Below, in pieces: positions 8,110-16,000 of a stretch of DNA of 64,000 bases (the first letter of the stretch is position 1; each line of letters begins with the position of its first letter). The notes beneath the pieces were generated by a model. The model did not search any database, was not told where the DNA came from, and saw only the letters and a program-made list of their open reading frames with translations. The stretch spans positions 1-64,000 of the forward strand of contig CADAUZ010000012.1 in the NCBI GenBank assembly GCA_902791215.1, read 5' to 3'. The translations under genes were made by a program, and so were the position numbers. This DNA is from Oscillospiraceae bacterium. GTDB taxonomy: Bacteria; Bacillota; Clostridia; Oscillospirales; Oscillospiraceae.

Positions 8110-8379
8110 TCAACCCAAACGGAAGATGAGCCTGACCACCATCTGGGCAAATTCGTCAAAGCCCCAGATCACAACCGCGGAAATCATCATCATGCCGAGG
8201 GAGACGAGCGTGTTGTTGCGAAGAGCCTTCGGCGTGGGCCATACGACCTTCTTCAGCTCGCTCTTCATCTCGCGGAACCATTTGCCGATCTTCTGGAAAA
8301 GGCTCAGCTCGGTATCGTCCTTCTTGACGGCGGTGACGGCCTTTGCGGGGGCGGCGTTTGTTTTCTTTTCCTCTGCCAT
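8110..8379 (-). CDS. secE: Preprotein translocase subunit SecE
   Basis: An 89-residue SecE of the short single-membrane-span type. The conserved cytosolic motif FREMKSELKKVVWPTPKALRNNT is followed by one transmembrane helix (VSLGMMMISAVVIWGF). The N-terminal 25 residues are Lys/Ala-rich and poorly conserved. SecE clamps SecY in the membrane channel that SecA, also encoded in this window, drives. The start at 8379 has GGAAAGGA upstream. Its place between rpmG and nusG is the standard bacterial order. Confidence 0.96.
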   Translation of the reverse strand: MAEEKKTNAAPAKAVTAVKKDDTELSLFQKIGKWFREMKSELKKVVWPTPKALRNNTLVSLGMMMISAVVIWGFDEFAQMVVRLIFRLG

Positions 8380-8399
8380 GTTACACGTTCCTTTCCGTC

Positions 8400-8561
8400 T
8401 TACTTGCTCTCGACATGCTTGGTGTGCTTTCTGCAGAAGGGGCAATATTTGCTGCGCTCCAAACGGTCAGAAGTATTCTTCTTGTTTTTGACCGTGTTGT
8501 AGTTCCTCTGCTTGCATTCATCGCATCTGAGTGTGATTTTTACTCTTGCGCCTGCAGCCAT
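8400..8561 (-). CDS. rpmG: 50S ribosomal protein L33, zinc-binding form
   Basis: A 53-residue L33. Two CxxC pairs (CDEC and CPFC) mark the zinc-binding C+ form, and the sequence [16 protein letters not shown] is diagnostic. The start at 8561 (MAAGARVK) is preceded by AGGAGGTG. It is the promoter-proximal gene of the operon. Confidence 0.97.
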   Translation of the reverse strand: MAAGARVKITLRCDECKQRNYNTVKNKKNTSDRLERSKYCPFCRKHTKHVESK

Positions 8562-8695
8562 TCTTTCGGCACCTCCTATTTTATTTACCCGCGCCCTGCG
8601 GGGCGGGCATTGCCTCCCTGTGTGGACGGAGGGCTGTGCGCCCGTTTTGAAAAATGCGCACAAAAAGAAAGCCTCTCATCCGACAGGTAATCCAT

Positions 8696-8724
8696 ACTAT
8701 AGCACAGCCGAAATGAGAGGTCAA
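8696..8724 (-). promoter_or_regulatory. Promoter of the rpmG-secE-nusG-rplK-rplA operon
   Basis: On the minus strand TTGACC (8724-8719), a 17-base spacer and TATAGT (8701-8696), leaving a leader of about 130 bases before rpmG. Confidence 0.85.
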
Positions 8725-8768
8725 GTATAAATTTCACGGATTTTGCGTGTTTTTTTGCTTTCACAAGC

Positions 8769-8795
8769 CAGCGCCTCCCGTTCGGGGAGGCGCTG
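8769..8795. terminator. GC-rich hairpin after the Sel1-repeat gene
   Basis: Stem AGCGCCTCCC/GGGAGGCGCT just downstream of the minus-strand gene ending at 8809. No long T-run follows directly, so termination strength is uncertain. Confidence 0.5.
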
Positions 8796-8808
8796 CCCTG
8801 TTCATATA

Positions 8809-9717
8809 TCAGCCGAAGTATCCTTCGGGGAAGGGATTGACGTAGGCCGCGGAGCTGAAAGTGGCGGCGTTCTCGGGGTACTCCTTGTCCGAAGGCGTGA
8901 ACACGGCCGGGAGGACGGTATCGGAATACTCGCCCAGGCAGGTCTTGTCCACATAGTAGGTGTCCTCATGGGTGAGGTTGAAGTCCATGCCGTCCTCTAG
9001 GAGCACAACGGCAAGCGCCCGGAAGGACAGCGGAGCGCTCAGCTCAAACTGGTAGGTCCTGGGCTCGGCGCCCTCCTCCGCCTGGAACTTCTCGATCTGG
9101 AAGCGCTGGACCTCCACCCAGTCGCCGTTGAGGGTCTGGGCAAAGAGCCCGTACTGGCCGAAGGGCCAGCCGCGGTACTGGATGAAGCCAAGCTGCAGGG
9201 TGATCAGGGAGCAGTCCAGCACGGGCTTGTCCAGATAGAAGGGCGTGCCGTAACGCCCGCCGAGATTGCCGTACTCGCCGAGCTGGCCGGTCAGCGCCGC
9301 GGCGTCGTCCTTCCAGCGCATGGAGGCATACGCGGGCGCGGCCATGCGTTCCTCGGCTTCCTTGCTGCCGAGCTCGGCGGCGCGCCGGAACCAGTCATAG
9401 GCTTTTTCGTAGCTGCGCTCACCGGTGGAGCCCTTTTCGTAGATGTTGGCGATGTTCATGTACACGCTCGTGTCGCCGCCCTCGGCGGCGCGCAGGAACC
9501 AGGAGAGAGCCTGGTTGAAATCGCGCTCCACATTGGCGGCGTAGTTGCCCATATAGTAGCAGTTGCCAACCTCCGCCATAGCGGCGGCGTCGCCGCCCTC
9601 GGCGCGCTGTTTGAGCTGTTCAAATTCCTCGGCGGAGCCGACGGCGGCGAAGGCCGGGGTTACCGCGAGGGGGATCAGCATGCAAAGGGCCAGAAGAAAA
9701 CTCAGAAATTTTTTCAT
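8809..9717 (-). CDS. Secreted Sel1-repeat protein with a novel C-terminal domain
   Basis: A 302-residue protein. A Sec signal peptide (MKKFLSFLLALCMLIPLAVTPAFA) is followed by Sel1-like repeats of about 36 residues covering roughly residues 25-135, recognised by AEGGDAAAMAEVGNCYYMG, AAEGGDTSVYMNIANIYEKG and AAELGSKEAEERM. Sel1 repeats form alpha-solenoid protein-binding surfaces. The last 160 residues, starting near APAYASMRW, look like a beta-rich domain that I do not recognise. The start at 9717 has an AAGGAG site; the frame extends upstream without signals. It is a single gene with no evident partner. Confidence 0.85.
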   Translation of the reverse strand: MKKFLSFLLALCMLIPLAVTPAFAAVGSAEEFEQLKQRAEGGDAAAMAEVGNCYYMGNYAANVERDFNQALSWFLRAAEGGDTSVYMNIANIYEKGSTGERSYEKAYDWFRRAAELGSKEAEERMAAPAYASMRWKDDAAALTGQLGEYGNLGGRYGTPFYLDKPVLDCSLITLQLGFIQYRGWPFGQYGLFAQTLNGDWVEVQRFQIEKFQAEEGAEPRTYQFELSAPLSFRALAVVLLEDGMDFNLTHEDTYYVDKTCLGEYSDTVLPAVFTPSDKEYPENAATFSSAAYVNPFPEGYFG

Positions 9718-9800
9718 GTGTGCTCTCCTTTTATAATATGGATATTTTATCAGCGCTGAAAGGATCATCAAAGTGTAAGCGTTTCCTCATACGGAAGAAC

Positions 9801-9825
9801 TTCACTTTCCGCTTTTCACTTTCAA
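9801..9825. repeat. Family S arm (partial)
   Basis: TTCACTTTCCGCTTTTCACTTTCAA, one arm of the AT-rich family S repeat, immediately after the pncB stop codon on the minus strand. Confidence 0.55.
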
Positions 9826-11286
9826 TTACATCTTTCTCCGCCCGTGGTTTTCCAGCATCTCGTCCTTGAGGGCCATGAGCTTCGGGGACAGGTCCACGTA
9901 GTAGGTGTGGGGGTTGTCGAAGCGCTTGACCTCGGGCCAGAGGGTGGAGATCTGGTAGCCGCAGTTGGTCTTGATGTCCTTGAGGGTGGGCAGCTCGTAC
10001 ACCAGCTTGCCGCCGAGGAAGACGGGCACCTGCAGCTCCACCGCGCGGAAGTTCTCCATGGTCTTGCGCTTCCAGCGCTCGGAGGGGTCGCAGATCTCGA
10101 GGGGCTTTGTGTCGTCCACCACCTCGTCGCGCATGCAGATATAGTCGGCCTCGGCCATGCCGGTCTCGCGGTTGAAGAAGCGGTAGACCTTCTTGAAGCC
10201 GGGGTTGGTGATCTTGCCGACGTTCTCGCTGACCTTGATTTTCGGGGTGACGGAGCCGTCGTCGTTTTCCACGGCGCAGAGCTTGTACACGCCGCCGAAG
10301 ACGGGCTCGCTCTTGGAGGTGATGAGGCGCTCGCCCACGCCGAAGGAGTCGATCTTCGCGCCCTGGTGGATGATGTTGGCGATCAGGCGCTCGTCGAGGG
10401 AGTTGGAGACGGTGATGGTGCAGCCGGTCCAGCCCGCGTCGTCGAGCATTTTGCGGGCCTTCTGGGTGAGGTAGGCCATGTCGCCGGAGTCGAGGCGGAT
10501 GCCGCATTTGGTGATGCCGAGCGGTTTTAATATTTCATTAAACGCTTTGATTGCGTTCGGCACGCCGGATTTGAGGGTGTTGTAGGTGTCCACCAGCAGC
10601 ACCGCGTTATTGGGGTAGGTGCGGCAGTAGCTGCGGAAGGCGTCGAGCTCGGAGTCGAACATCTGGACCCAGGAGTGGGCCATGGTGCCCGCGGCGGGGA
10701 CGCCGTAGAGCTGGTCGGACACGGTGCAGGCCGTACCGGCGCAGCCGCCGATGAAGGCCGCTCTCGCGCCCGTGACAGCGCCCGCGATGCCCTGGGCGCG
10801 GCGCGAGCCGAACTCCAGCACGGTCCTGCCCTCGGCGGCGCGGCAGACGCGGCTTGCCTTGGTGGCGATGAGGCTCTGGTGGTTGAACTCCAGCAGCATG
10901 TAGGTCTCGAGAAGCTGGGCCTGGATGGCGGGGGCGCGCACGGTCAGCACCGGCTCCATGGGGAAGATGGGCGTACCCTCGGGGATGGCCCAGATGTCGC
11001 CGGTGAACTTGAAGTGTTTGAGGTAGTCGAGAAATTCCTCGCTGAAAATGCCGCGGCCGCGCAGGTACGCGATATCCTCGTCGCTGAAATGCAGGTTCTG
11101 GATGTAGTCCACGATCTGCTCCAGCCCGGCCGCCACCGCGTAGCCGCCCTGGTCCGGCACGCTGCGGAAGAACATGTCGAAGTAGCAGATGCGGTCCTTC
11201 ATCCCGTCGGCAAAGTAGCCGTTGCCCATGGTCAGCTCATAGAAGTCGCAGAGCATGGTCAGGTTGATTCCGTTTGCACTTTTCAT
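9826..11286 (-). CDS. pncB: Nicotinate phosphoribosyltransferase
   Basis: Converts nicotinate and PRPP to nicotinate mononucleotide in NAD salvage, coupled to ATP hydrolysis. The 486-residue protein shows the NAPRTase N-terminus LTMLCDFYELTMGNGYF, the FGSRRAQG motif, the barrel segment GIRLDSGDMAYLTQKAR and FGVGERLITS. The C-terminus with LYKL-type beta strands (GVYKLCAVE) is that of the long Gram-positive form. The start at 11286 has AGGAGA; a longer frame to 11394 has no initiation signal and overlaps the promoter. It is monocistronic. Confidence 0.96.
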   Translation of the reverse strand: MKSANGINLTMLCDFYELTMGNGYFADGMKDRICYFDMFFRSVPDQGGYAVAAGLEQIVDYIQNLHFSDEDIAYLRGRGIFSEEFLDYLKHFKFTGDIWAIPEGTPIFPMEPVLTVRAPAIQAQLLETYMLLEFNHQSLIATKASRVCRAAEGRTVLEFGSRRAQGIAGAVTGARAAFIGGCAGTACTVSDQLYGVPAAGTMAHSWVQMFDSELDAFRSYCRTYPNNAVLLVDTYNTLKSGVPNAIKAFNEILKPLGITKCGIRLDSGDMAYLTQKARKMLDDAGWTGCTITVSNSLDERLIANIIHQGAKIDSFGVGERLITSKSEPVFGGVYKLCAVENDDGSVTPKIKVSENVGKITNPGFKKVYRFFNRETGMAEADYICMRDEVVDDTKPLEICDPSERWKRKTMENFRAVELQVPVFLGGKLVYELPTLKDIKTNCGYQISTLWPEVKRFDNPHTYYVDLSPKLMALKDEMLENHGRRKM

Positions 11287-11365
11287 AGCATTCTCCTGTT
11301 TCCTTATTTTCATGGAACGCGCGAAACAAGCGCCGCCTATCTTTTTGTGCGGGTTTATCGTTTCT

Positions 11366-11394
11366 ATTATATCCCGCCTTTCAGTCCGACGCAA
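11366..11394 (-). promoter_or_regulatory. pncB promoter
   Basis: Minus-strand TTGCGT (11394-11389), 17-base spacer, TATAAT (11371-11366), about 80 bases before the pncB start. Confidence 0.75.
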
Positions 11395-11522
11395 GCCAAA
11401 TATGTACGTTCTTTAAATTTTGCGTTCCATTAATTGGTAATTTTTCGGAACCCCATTGACTTTCAAGGCTTTGTGGGTTATGCTTTGTATAATTGTAAGT
11501 GTCGAAAAAAGGAGACGGCGCC

Positions 11523-12602
11523 ATGAAAAAGACGCTTTTTACGCCCGGCAGGACCGAGCTTGCCGGCAACCATACGGATCACCAGAACGGGCGCGTGCTC
11601 GCCGCGGCCATTGACCGGGGCATCACCGCGGAATATGAGGCCAACGGCGAGAAGCTTGTGCGCATCGGCGGGCCGGGGCTCGAGAGCTTTGAGGTGCGCA
11701 TCGACCACCTTCAGCCGCGCACGGCGGAGTTCGGCAGCTCCAAGGCGCTGGTGCGCGGGGTGCTGGCGTCCTTTGATTTTCTGGGCCTGAGCATCGGCGG
11801 CTTTGACGCGACGATCAAAAGCACCCTGCCCTCCGGCGCGGGGCTGAGCTCGTCGGCGGCCTTCTCGGTGCTGATGGGCAAGATCCTGGCGGAGCTTTTC
11901 AACGGCGGCAATGTGGAGCCGATCGTTATTGCGCGCGCGGCCCAGGAGGGAGAGAACCGCTTCTTCGGCAAGCCCTGCGGGCTGATGAGCCATCTCACCT
12001 GCGCGATGGGGCAGACGCTGTACGCAGATCTCGCCACCGGCGAGGTGGAGCAGGTGACGGCGGACTTTGAGGGCATGGGCCTGACGCTGTGCCTGACGGA
12101 CACGGGCGGCAGCCATGCGGGCCTTGCCACGTCCTATGCGCGCATCCCGGCGGACATGGTGTATATTGCCAACCTCTTTGACAAGGGCGTGCTGGCGGAC
12201 GTGGACCCGAAGGAGTTCCGGGCCAGAGGCTGGGACGCGTCGAACCGTCCCGTGCGGCGGGCGATGCACTTTTTTGACGAGAACGAGCGCGTGCCGCAGA
12301 TGCGCGACGCGCTGAAAGCGCGCGACGGCGAGGAATACATGCGCCTGATGAACGAGTCGGGCCGCTCGTCCGAGACGCTGCTGAACAACATTGTCACGAG
12401 CGCCACGGGCGACACGAAGCTCCAGCAGGGTCTGGAGCTGAGCCGGAAGCTGCTCGAGGGCAAGGGCGCGTGGCGCGTGCAGGGCGGCGGCTTTGCCGGG
12501 TGCGTGCAGGCGCTGATGCCGACGGCGATCTTTGACGACTACAAGGCCGAGATGGAGAAGACCTTCGGCAAGGACAAGTGCATGAAGCTCCGGCTGCTGT
12601 AA
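11523..12602 (+). CDS. galK: GHMP kinase, galactokinase family
   Basis: A 359-residue GHMP-superfamily sugar kinase that should phosphorylate galactose, or a related sugar, at C1 using ATP. The N-terminal signature GRTELAGNHTDHQNGRVLA is a variant of the galactokinase motif. The ATP loop is LPSGAGLSSSAAF, and the third GHMP motif is GAWRVQGGGFAGCV. The length is slightly shorter than E. coli GalK (about 380). No galT, galE or transporter is nearby, so the substrate is inferred from family only. The start at 11523 has AAGGAG; a TATAAT lies at 11488-11493 without a well-placed -35. Confidence 0.85.
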   Translation: MKKTLFTPGRTELAGNHTDHQNGRVLAAAIDRGITAEYEANGEKLVRIGGPGLESFEVRIDHLQPRTAEFGSSKALVRGVLASFDFLGLSIGGFDATIKSTLPSGAGLSSSAAFSVLMGKILAELFNGGNVEPIVIARAAQEGENRFFGKPCGLMSHLTCAMGQTLYADLATGEVEQVTADFEGMGLTLCLTDTGGSHAGLATSYARIPADMVYIANLFDKGVLADVDPKEFRARGWDASNRPVRRAMHFFDENERVPQMRDALKARDGEEYMRLMNESGRSSETLLNNIVTSATGDTKLQQGLELSRKLLEGKGAWRVQGGGFAGCVQALMPTAIFDDYKAEMEKTFGKDKCMKLRLL

Positions 12603-12618
12603 GGCGGCGCGGCAGGAA

Positions 12619-12655
12619 AAAACACCCCCATAGGATGTATGTCCTGTGGGGGTGC
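12619..12655 (-). terminator. Intrinsic terminator facing the minus strand, copy 1
   Basis: Stem CACCCCCATAGGA/TCCTGTGGGGGTG. Read on the minus strand it is followed at once by TTTTTT, whereas plus-strand reading gives no T-run. It is therefore placed to end a transcript coming from the right, that is, the antisense RNA proposed at 12620-12935. It is nearly identical to the hairpin at 12993-13030. Confidence 0.8.
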
Positions 12656-12683
12656 TGCTGTCTTTATACAATAGTGTTTAGTA

Positions 12684-12712
12684 TTGACAACTTTACTGTT
12701 ATTATGTAGAAT
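12684..12712 (+). promoter_or_regulatory. Strong promoter of the small ORF
   Basis: TTGACA (12684-12689), exactly 17 bases, TAGAAT (12707-12712); a TATAAT hexamer also overlaps the start region. It points to the 27-codon ORF. Confidence 0.85.
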
Positions 12713-12791
12713 TATAATCCCCACAGGGGGAGAAGGCGTTGTCAAGCGAAAAATGGCGGTTCCGTCACATCTCCGAGAGGAGGTGTTGAAA

Positions 12792-12875
12792 ATGCCGATT
12801 ACATTAACGTTTCACATCTTCGGATGCACCGTAACGATTACTGTAAAAAGCGGAAACCGCCACTCGGCCAAGTGA
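12792..12875 (+). CDS. 27-residue peptide, candidate type I toxin
   Basis: The peptide begins MPITLTFHIFGCTVTITV, a hydrophobic, beta-branched stretch, and ends in a basic polar tail (KSGNRHSAK). GAGAGGAGGTG lies at an ideal distance before the ATG, and a near-consensus promoter lies 80 bases upstream. On the mRNA, GGCGTTGTCAA (12735-12745) can pair with TTGGCAACGCC (12919-12929) over at least 11 bp including one G-U pair. GGCGGTTCC and CCGTCAC in the leader can alternatively pair with sequences at 12851-12883. A convergent perfect promoter would produce full-length antisense. This layout matches known type I toxin mRNAs (txpA/RatA, bsrG/SR4). I do not recognise the peptide family, and toxicity is inference. 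Confidence 0.6.
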   Translation: MPITLTFHIFGCTVTITVKSGNRHSAK

Positions 12876-12941
12876 CGGTTTCTAATATCTTTTAGAAACA
12901 TCCGGGCGGAGCCGTTATTTGGCAACGCCTTTTCTATGTTT

Positions 12942-12970
12942 ATTATATCGAATGCAGCACCGCTTGTCAA
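12942..12970 (-). promoter_or_regulatory. Perfect-consensus antisense promoter
   Basis: On the minus strand TTGACA (12970-12965), exactly 17 bases, TATAAT (12947-12942). It is the only exact -35/-10 match with ideal spacing that I found in the window, and it fires toward the small ORF. Confidence 0.85.
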
Positions 12971-12992
12971 GGAAAGGTTCACGGCGGCGGCA

Positions 12993-13030
12993 AAAAAACA
13001 CCCCCATAGGATTTACGTCCTATGGGGGTT
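12993..13030 (-). terminator. Intrinsic terminator facing the minus strand, copy 2
   Basis: Stem ACCCCCATAGGA/TCCTATGGGGGT followed on the minus strand by a GTTTTTTTT run, directly after the stop of the 1668-residue surface protein. It is a near duplicate of the hairpin at 12619-12655, in the same orientation. Confidence 0.85.
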
Positions 13031-13044
13031 GTGTTGTTTGGGGA

Positions 13045-16000
13045 TTATCTGGTCTTTTTGCGCTTGAAGGTTTTGCCGAGGATGGTCGCCGCGCCGGTCA
13101 GGGAGATCAGGCACAGGGCAGACCACAGACCAAGATGGGATTCATCCGCCGTGCGGGGACTGGTGGAGGACGAGGAGAAGACGATGCTGTACAGCTTTGG
13201 CGTGCTCACGGGGCTCACGCTATAGTTTCTGCTGATTGTGCTGGAGCTGGAGGAACTGGACGAGCTGGAGGAGCTACTCGTAGTTCTGACGCTGCCGAAG
13301 GAGTCGATGCTGGTCCCGTTGAGGCTGACAAAAGCGTAGGAGCTGGAGGCGGGGGCGACCGTCAGCGTGATAGTCCTGGTGTTGTCGCTGCGAACAACCC
13401 AGATGTTGTCCACCGTGCTGGAGAGTTTCATAATGGTGTTGTTGTCACGCTGCGATTCTGTAGCGTTAGCCAGCACAGGAGAACTGGGCATGGCGCTGCC
13501 GGTGCTGCTCGTGCTGGAGCTGGAGCTGCTGCCGGTGGCTGTCATGCGCACGGTTCCGTTTCCGCCGTTGGAGGAGTACCGGTAGCCGACGACATACCAG
13601 TTATAGACGGTGATGGGATCGGACTCAATACCGCCGACGCGGAATATGTAGATGCCGGGTGTCGTCACGGTAAGGACACCTTGTTTCAATTCGGATTCCT
13701 TGAGCGGTGTCCAAGTGCCGCCGTCGCGGGAGTAGGACATATCTGCGGTCAGGCCGCCGATCTCGCCTGTCTGCGTGTAGTAGGTGGACGCGGGGTATCT
13801 GGTTGTGTTACCGTCGTTGATGATATCCCGGATCCAGTACACGGTGTCAAGGGAGTCTTTGAGCAGCAGATAGTTGGTGCTTTGCACTTCCTGGTCGCCC
13901 TTTGTGACAACGCAGTAGATGTATGGGTATTCTGTACCTGTTGACGACGATTTGGGAATTGACGTAAGAATAATTGTTTTTGCTGTTTTATTATTTATCG
14001 GGTAACCGGTTCCCGTGGGTGATGATTTCGCGTACCACTGGTAAGTGTATTCGCTGTCATCTTCAACGCCCGAAATGCTGACCTGCATGGTATCATTTAC
14101 ATAGGCAATGCTGTCGCTCTTGATCGTGGTGTCGCTGACGTTCACCGGGCCGATCCACTGGGCAGTCAGGTTGAAGTTTTCCTTCACATACTCTGCGGGA
14201 ATAGAGTCCTTATCTGCGTATTGTCTTCCGTCGTCGGTCTTCCAGTTTTTGAAGAAATACCCGTCACGGCTAAACGGATTAGCGTCCAGTTCTTCGACTT
14301 CTTTATTCTTGGCTACGGACTGGGTATACGTCAGCGCGGAATCGTAGCCGGGCTTGAAGGTGATGATAACTTCCTCCTCCCACTGGGCGTAGAGGGTGAG
14401 GGTGGCATAGCTGTCGAAATCGGCTGCCATGACCTTGTCCTCGTCGTCGAAGTGACCATCGGTGCCAGCATCATTTTTACTCCAGCCGGTGAAGACGTAA
14501 CCCTCGTATGTAAACGTGTTAGGATTCAGCGCAACGCCGCCGGTTTTTTCTGCTTTGTCAAAGTCGCTTTTCAGAATGATCTGGGGCTCCATCGTCTGGG
14601 TGGCGTCTTTAGTGTTTTTGAAGCTTACAGTGTACTCCTGATCCCACTGGGCATACAGAGTGATAGGACCGGTGACCTTGGAGGCGGGGATGGTGCCGCC
14701 ATCAGTGTACTTGTCTCCCTTACCGTCGGCCTGCGTGTTCCAGCCGGTAAAGACATATCCTGTTCTCGTGATGAGCGGCTTGGGATCTTCCCCTTCGCTC
14801 ATGTTCTCCGGGATGTCATACGCCTGCTTCTCAAAAGCCTTGCCCTCCGGCATAGATCCAGAGCCTTCATTGTTGTTAAAGGTCACAGTGTAGGTCCACT
14901 GGGCATAGAGGGTCAGGTCAGAATCGGTCGCCGAGAAGGTGTGCTTATCGCCTGCCTTATAGGTTGTACCGCTGCCGTCGGGCTTTGTATTCCAGTTGGC
15001 AAACGTCGCATCTGTCTTGGCATAGGTATTATTTTTAAACTCGATCTCTTTATCGGCCAAAGCCTCCTGAACAGGCATCGAGCTGCCGGTGCCGCCGTTG
15101 CTCAGATACTTGATTTTAATGACCTTGGTCCACTGTGCGTATAGCGTAGTGTCTGAACCAATAACAGTTTTACTCACATACGCATCCTCAGCATAAGGGG
15201 TGCCGTAGCCGGTGGGATCGGTGTTCCAGCCCGTAAACCTGTAGCCTTCGAGCGTAAATGCGTTTGCCGGGAGCTGTTGGCTTTCGTCGGTCACCTTCAT
15301 AGAATCCATGGTTCCGGTGGCAGAGCTGCTGTTTTTGTTGAAGGTGATGGTGGCGTAATCCTTCCAGACTGCGAAAAGATCCAGCGTTGTACCCGTACCG
15401 AAGTCGGCAGTGGAAACCGTATCACTTACTCCCTTGACTTTTTCGCCGTCCGCTGTCTTTGCCCAACCGGTAAAAGCATTGCCGGGGTTTGTAAACTCGA
15501 GCTCGTCGATTGTGGTCAGCGCGACGGGGCCTTTACTCAAGTCGCTTTCATAAACGGTTTCAGATGCTTCTGTTGCATCAGTGTCACTGGCGTTCTGATG
15601 ATAAGTAACCGTGTATTCTTTGTCCCACTTGCCATAGAGGGTCTTGCCATCCAGTGTCGCTACATCCGACTCGGGGACAGTTTCATGATAAACGGGGGCT
15701 CCGTCGGAGCTGGTCGCCCAGCCGAGGAACTTGTATCCGTCACGTTCTGGCTTGGGCAGCGTGATCGACCCGTCATCGTTAATCGAAACTACCTGCGAAG
15801 CTTCATCGTTTTGCGGGTTAAGAGTAACCTTCGGATTCTCCTGCCATACTGCATAGAGAGTCATATCGCCGGTGAAGTCCTTGGCCGGGAGCGTATCGGG
15901 GTACTTCATGTCCCCGTCGGCGCTTGTGGCCCAGCCGACAAATTTGTAGCCTTCACGGGTCATGGAGGGAAGCGTAACATCAGTCTTTTCTTCGGCAACG

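Larger units (their letters stand above)
12620..12935 (-). ncRNA. Candidate cis-antisense RNA to the small ORF
   Basis: Predicted from a consensus minus-strand promoter (TTGACA-N17-TATAAT, 12970-12942) and a U-tailed terminator at 12655-12619. The roughly 315-nt RNA would be fully complementary to the small mRNA, covering its ribosome binding site, coding region and 3' end. No convincing ORF was found within it. The role as an antitoxin RNA is inferred from the architecture. Confidence 0.6.

Noticed and set aside
12711-12745. Minus-strand promoter with TTGACA at 12745-12740
   Set aside because: The nearest TATAAT is at 23 bases, too far for a normal promoter; the sequence is better explained as the arm of the long-range stem.
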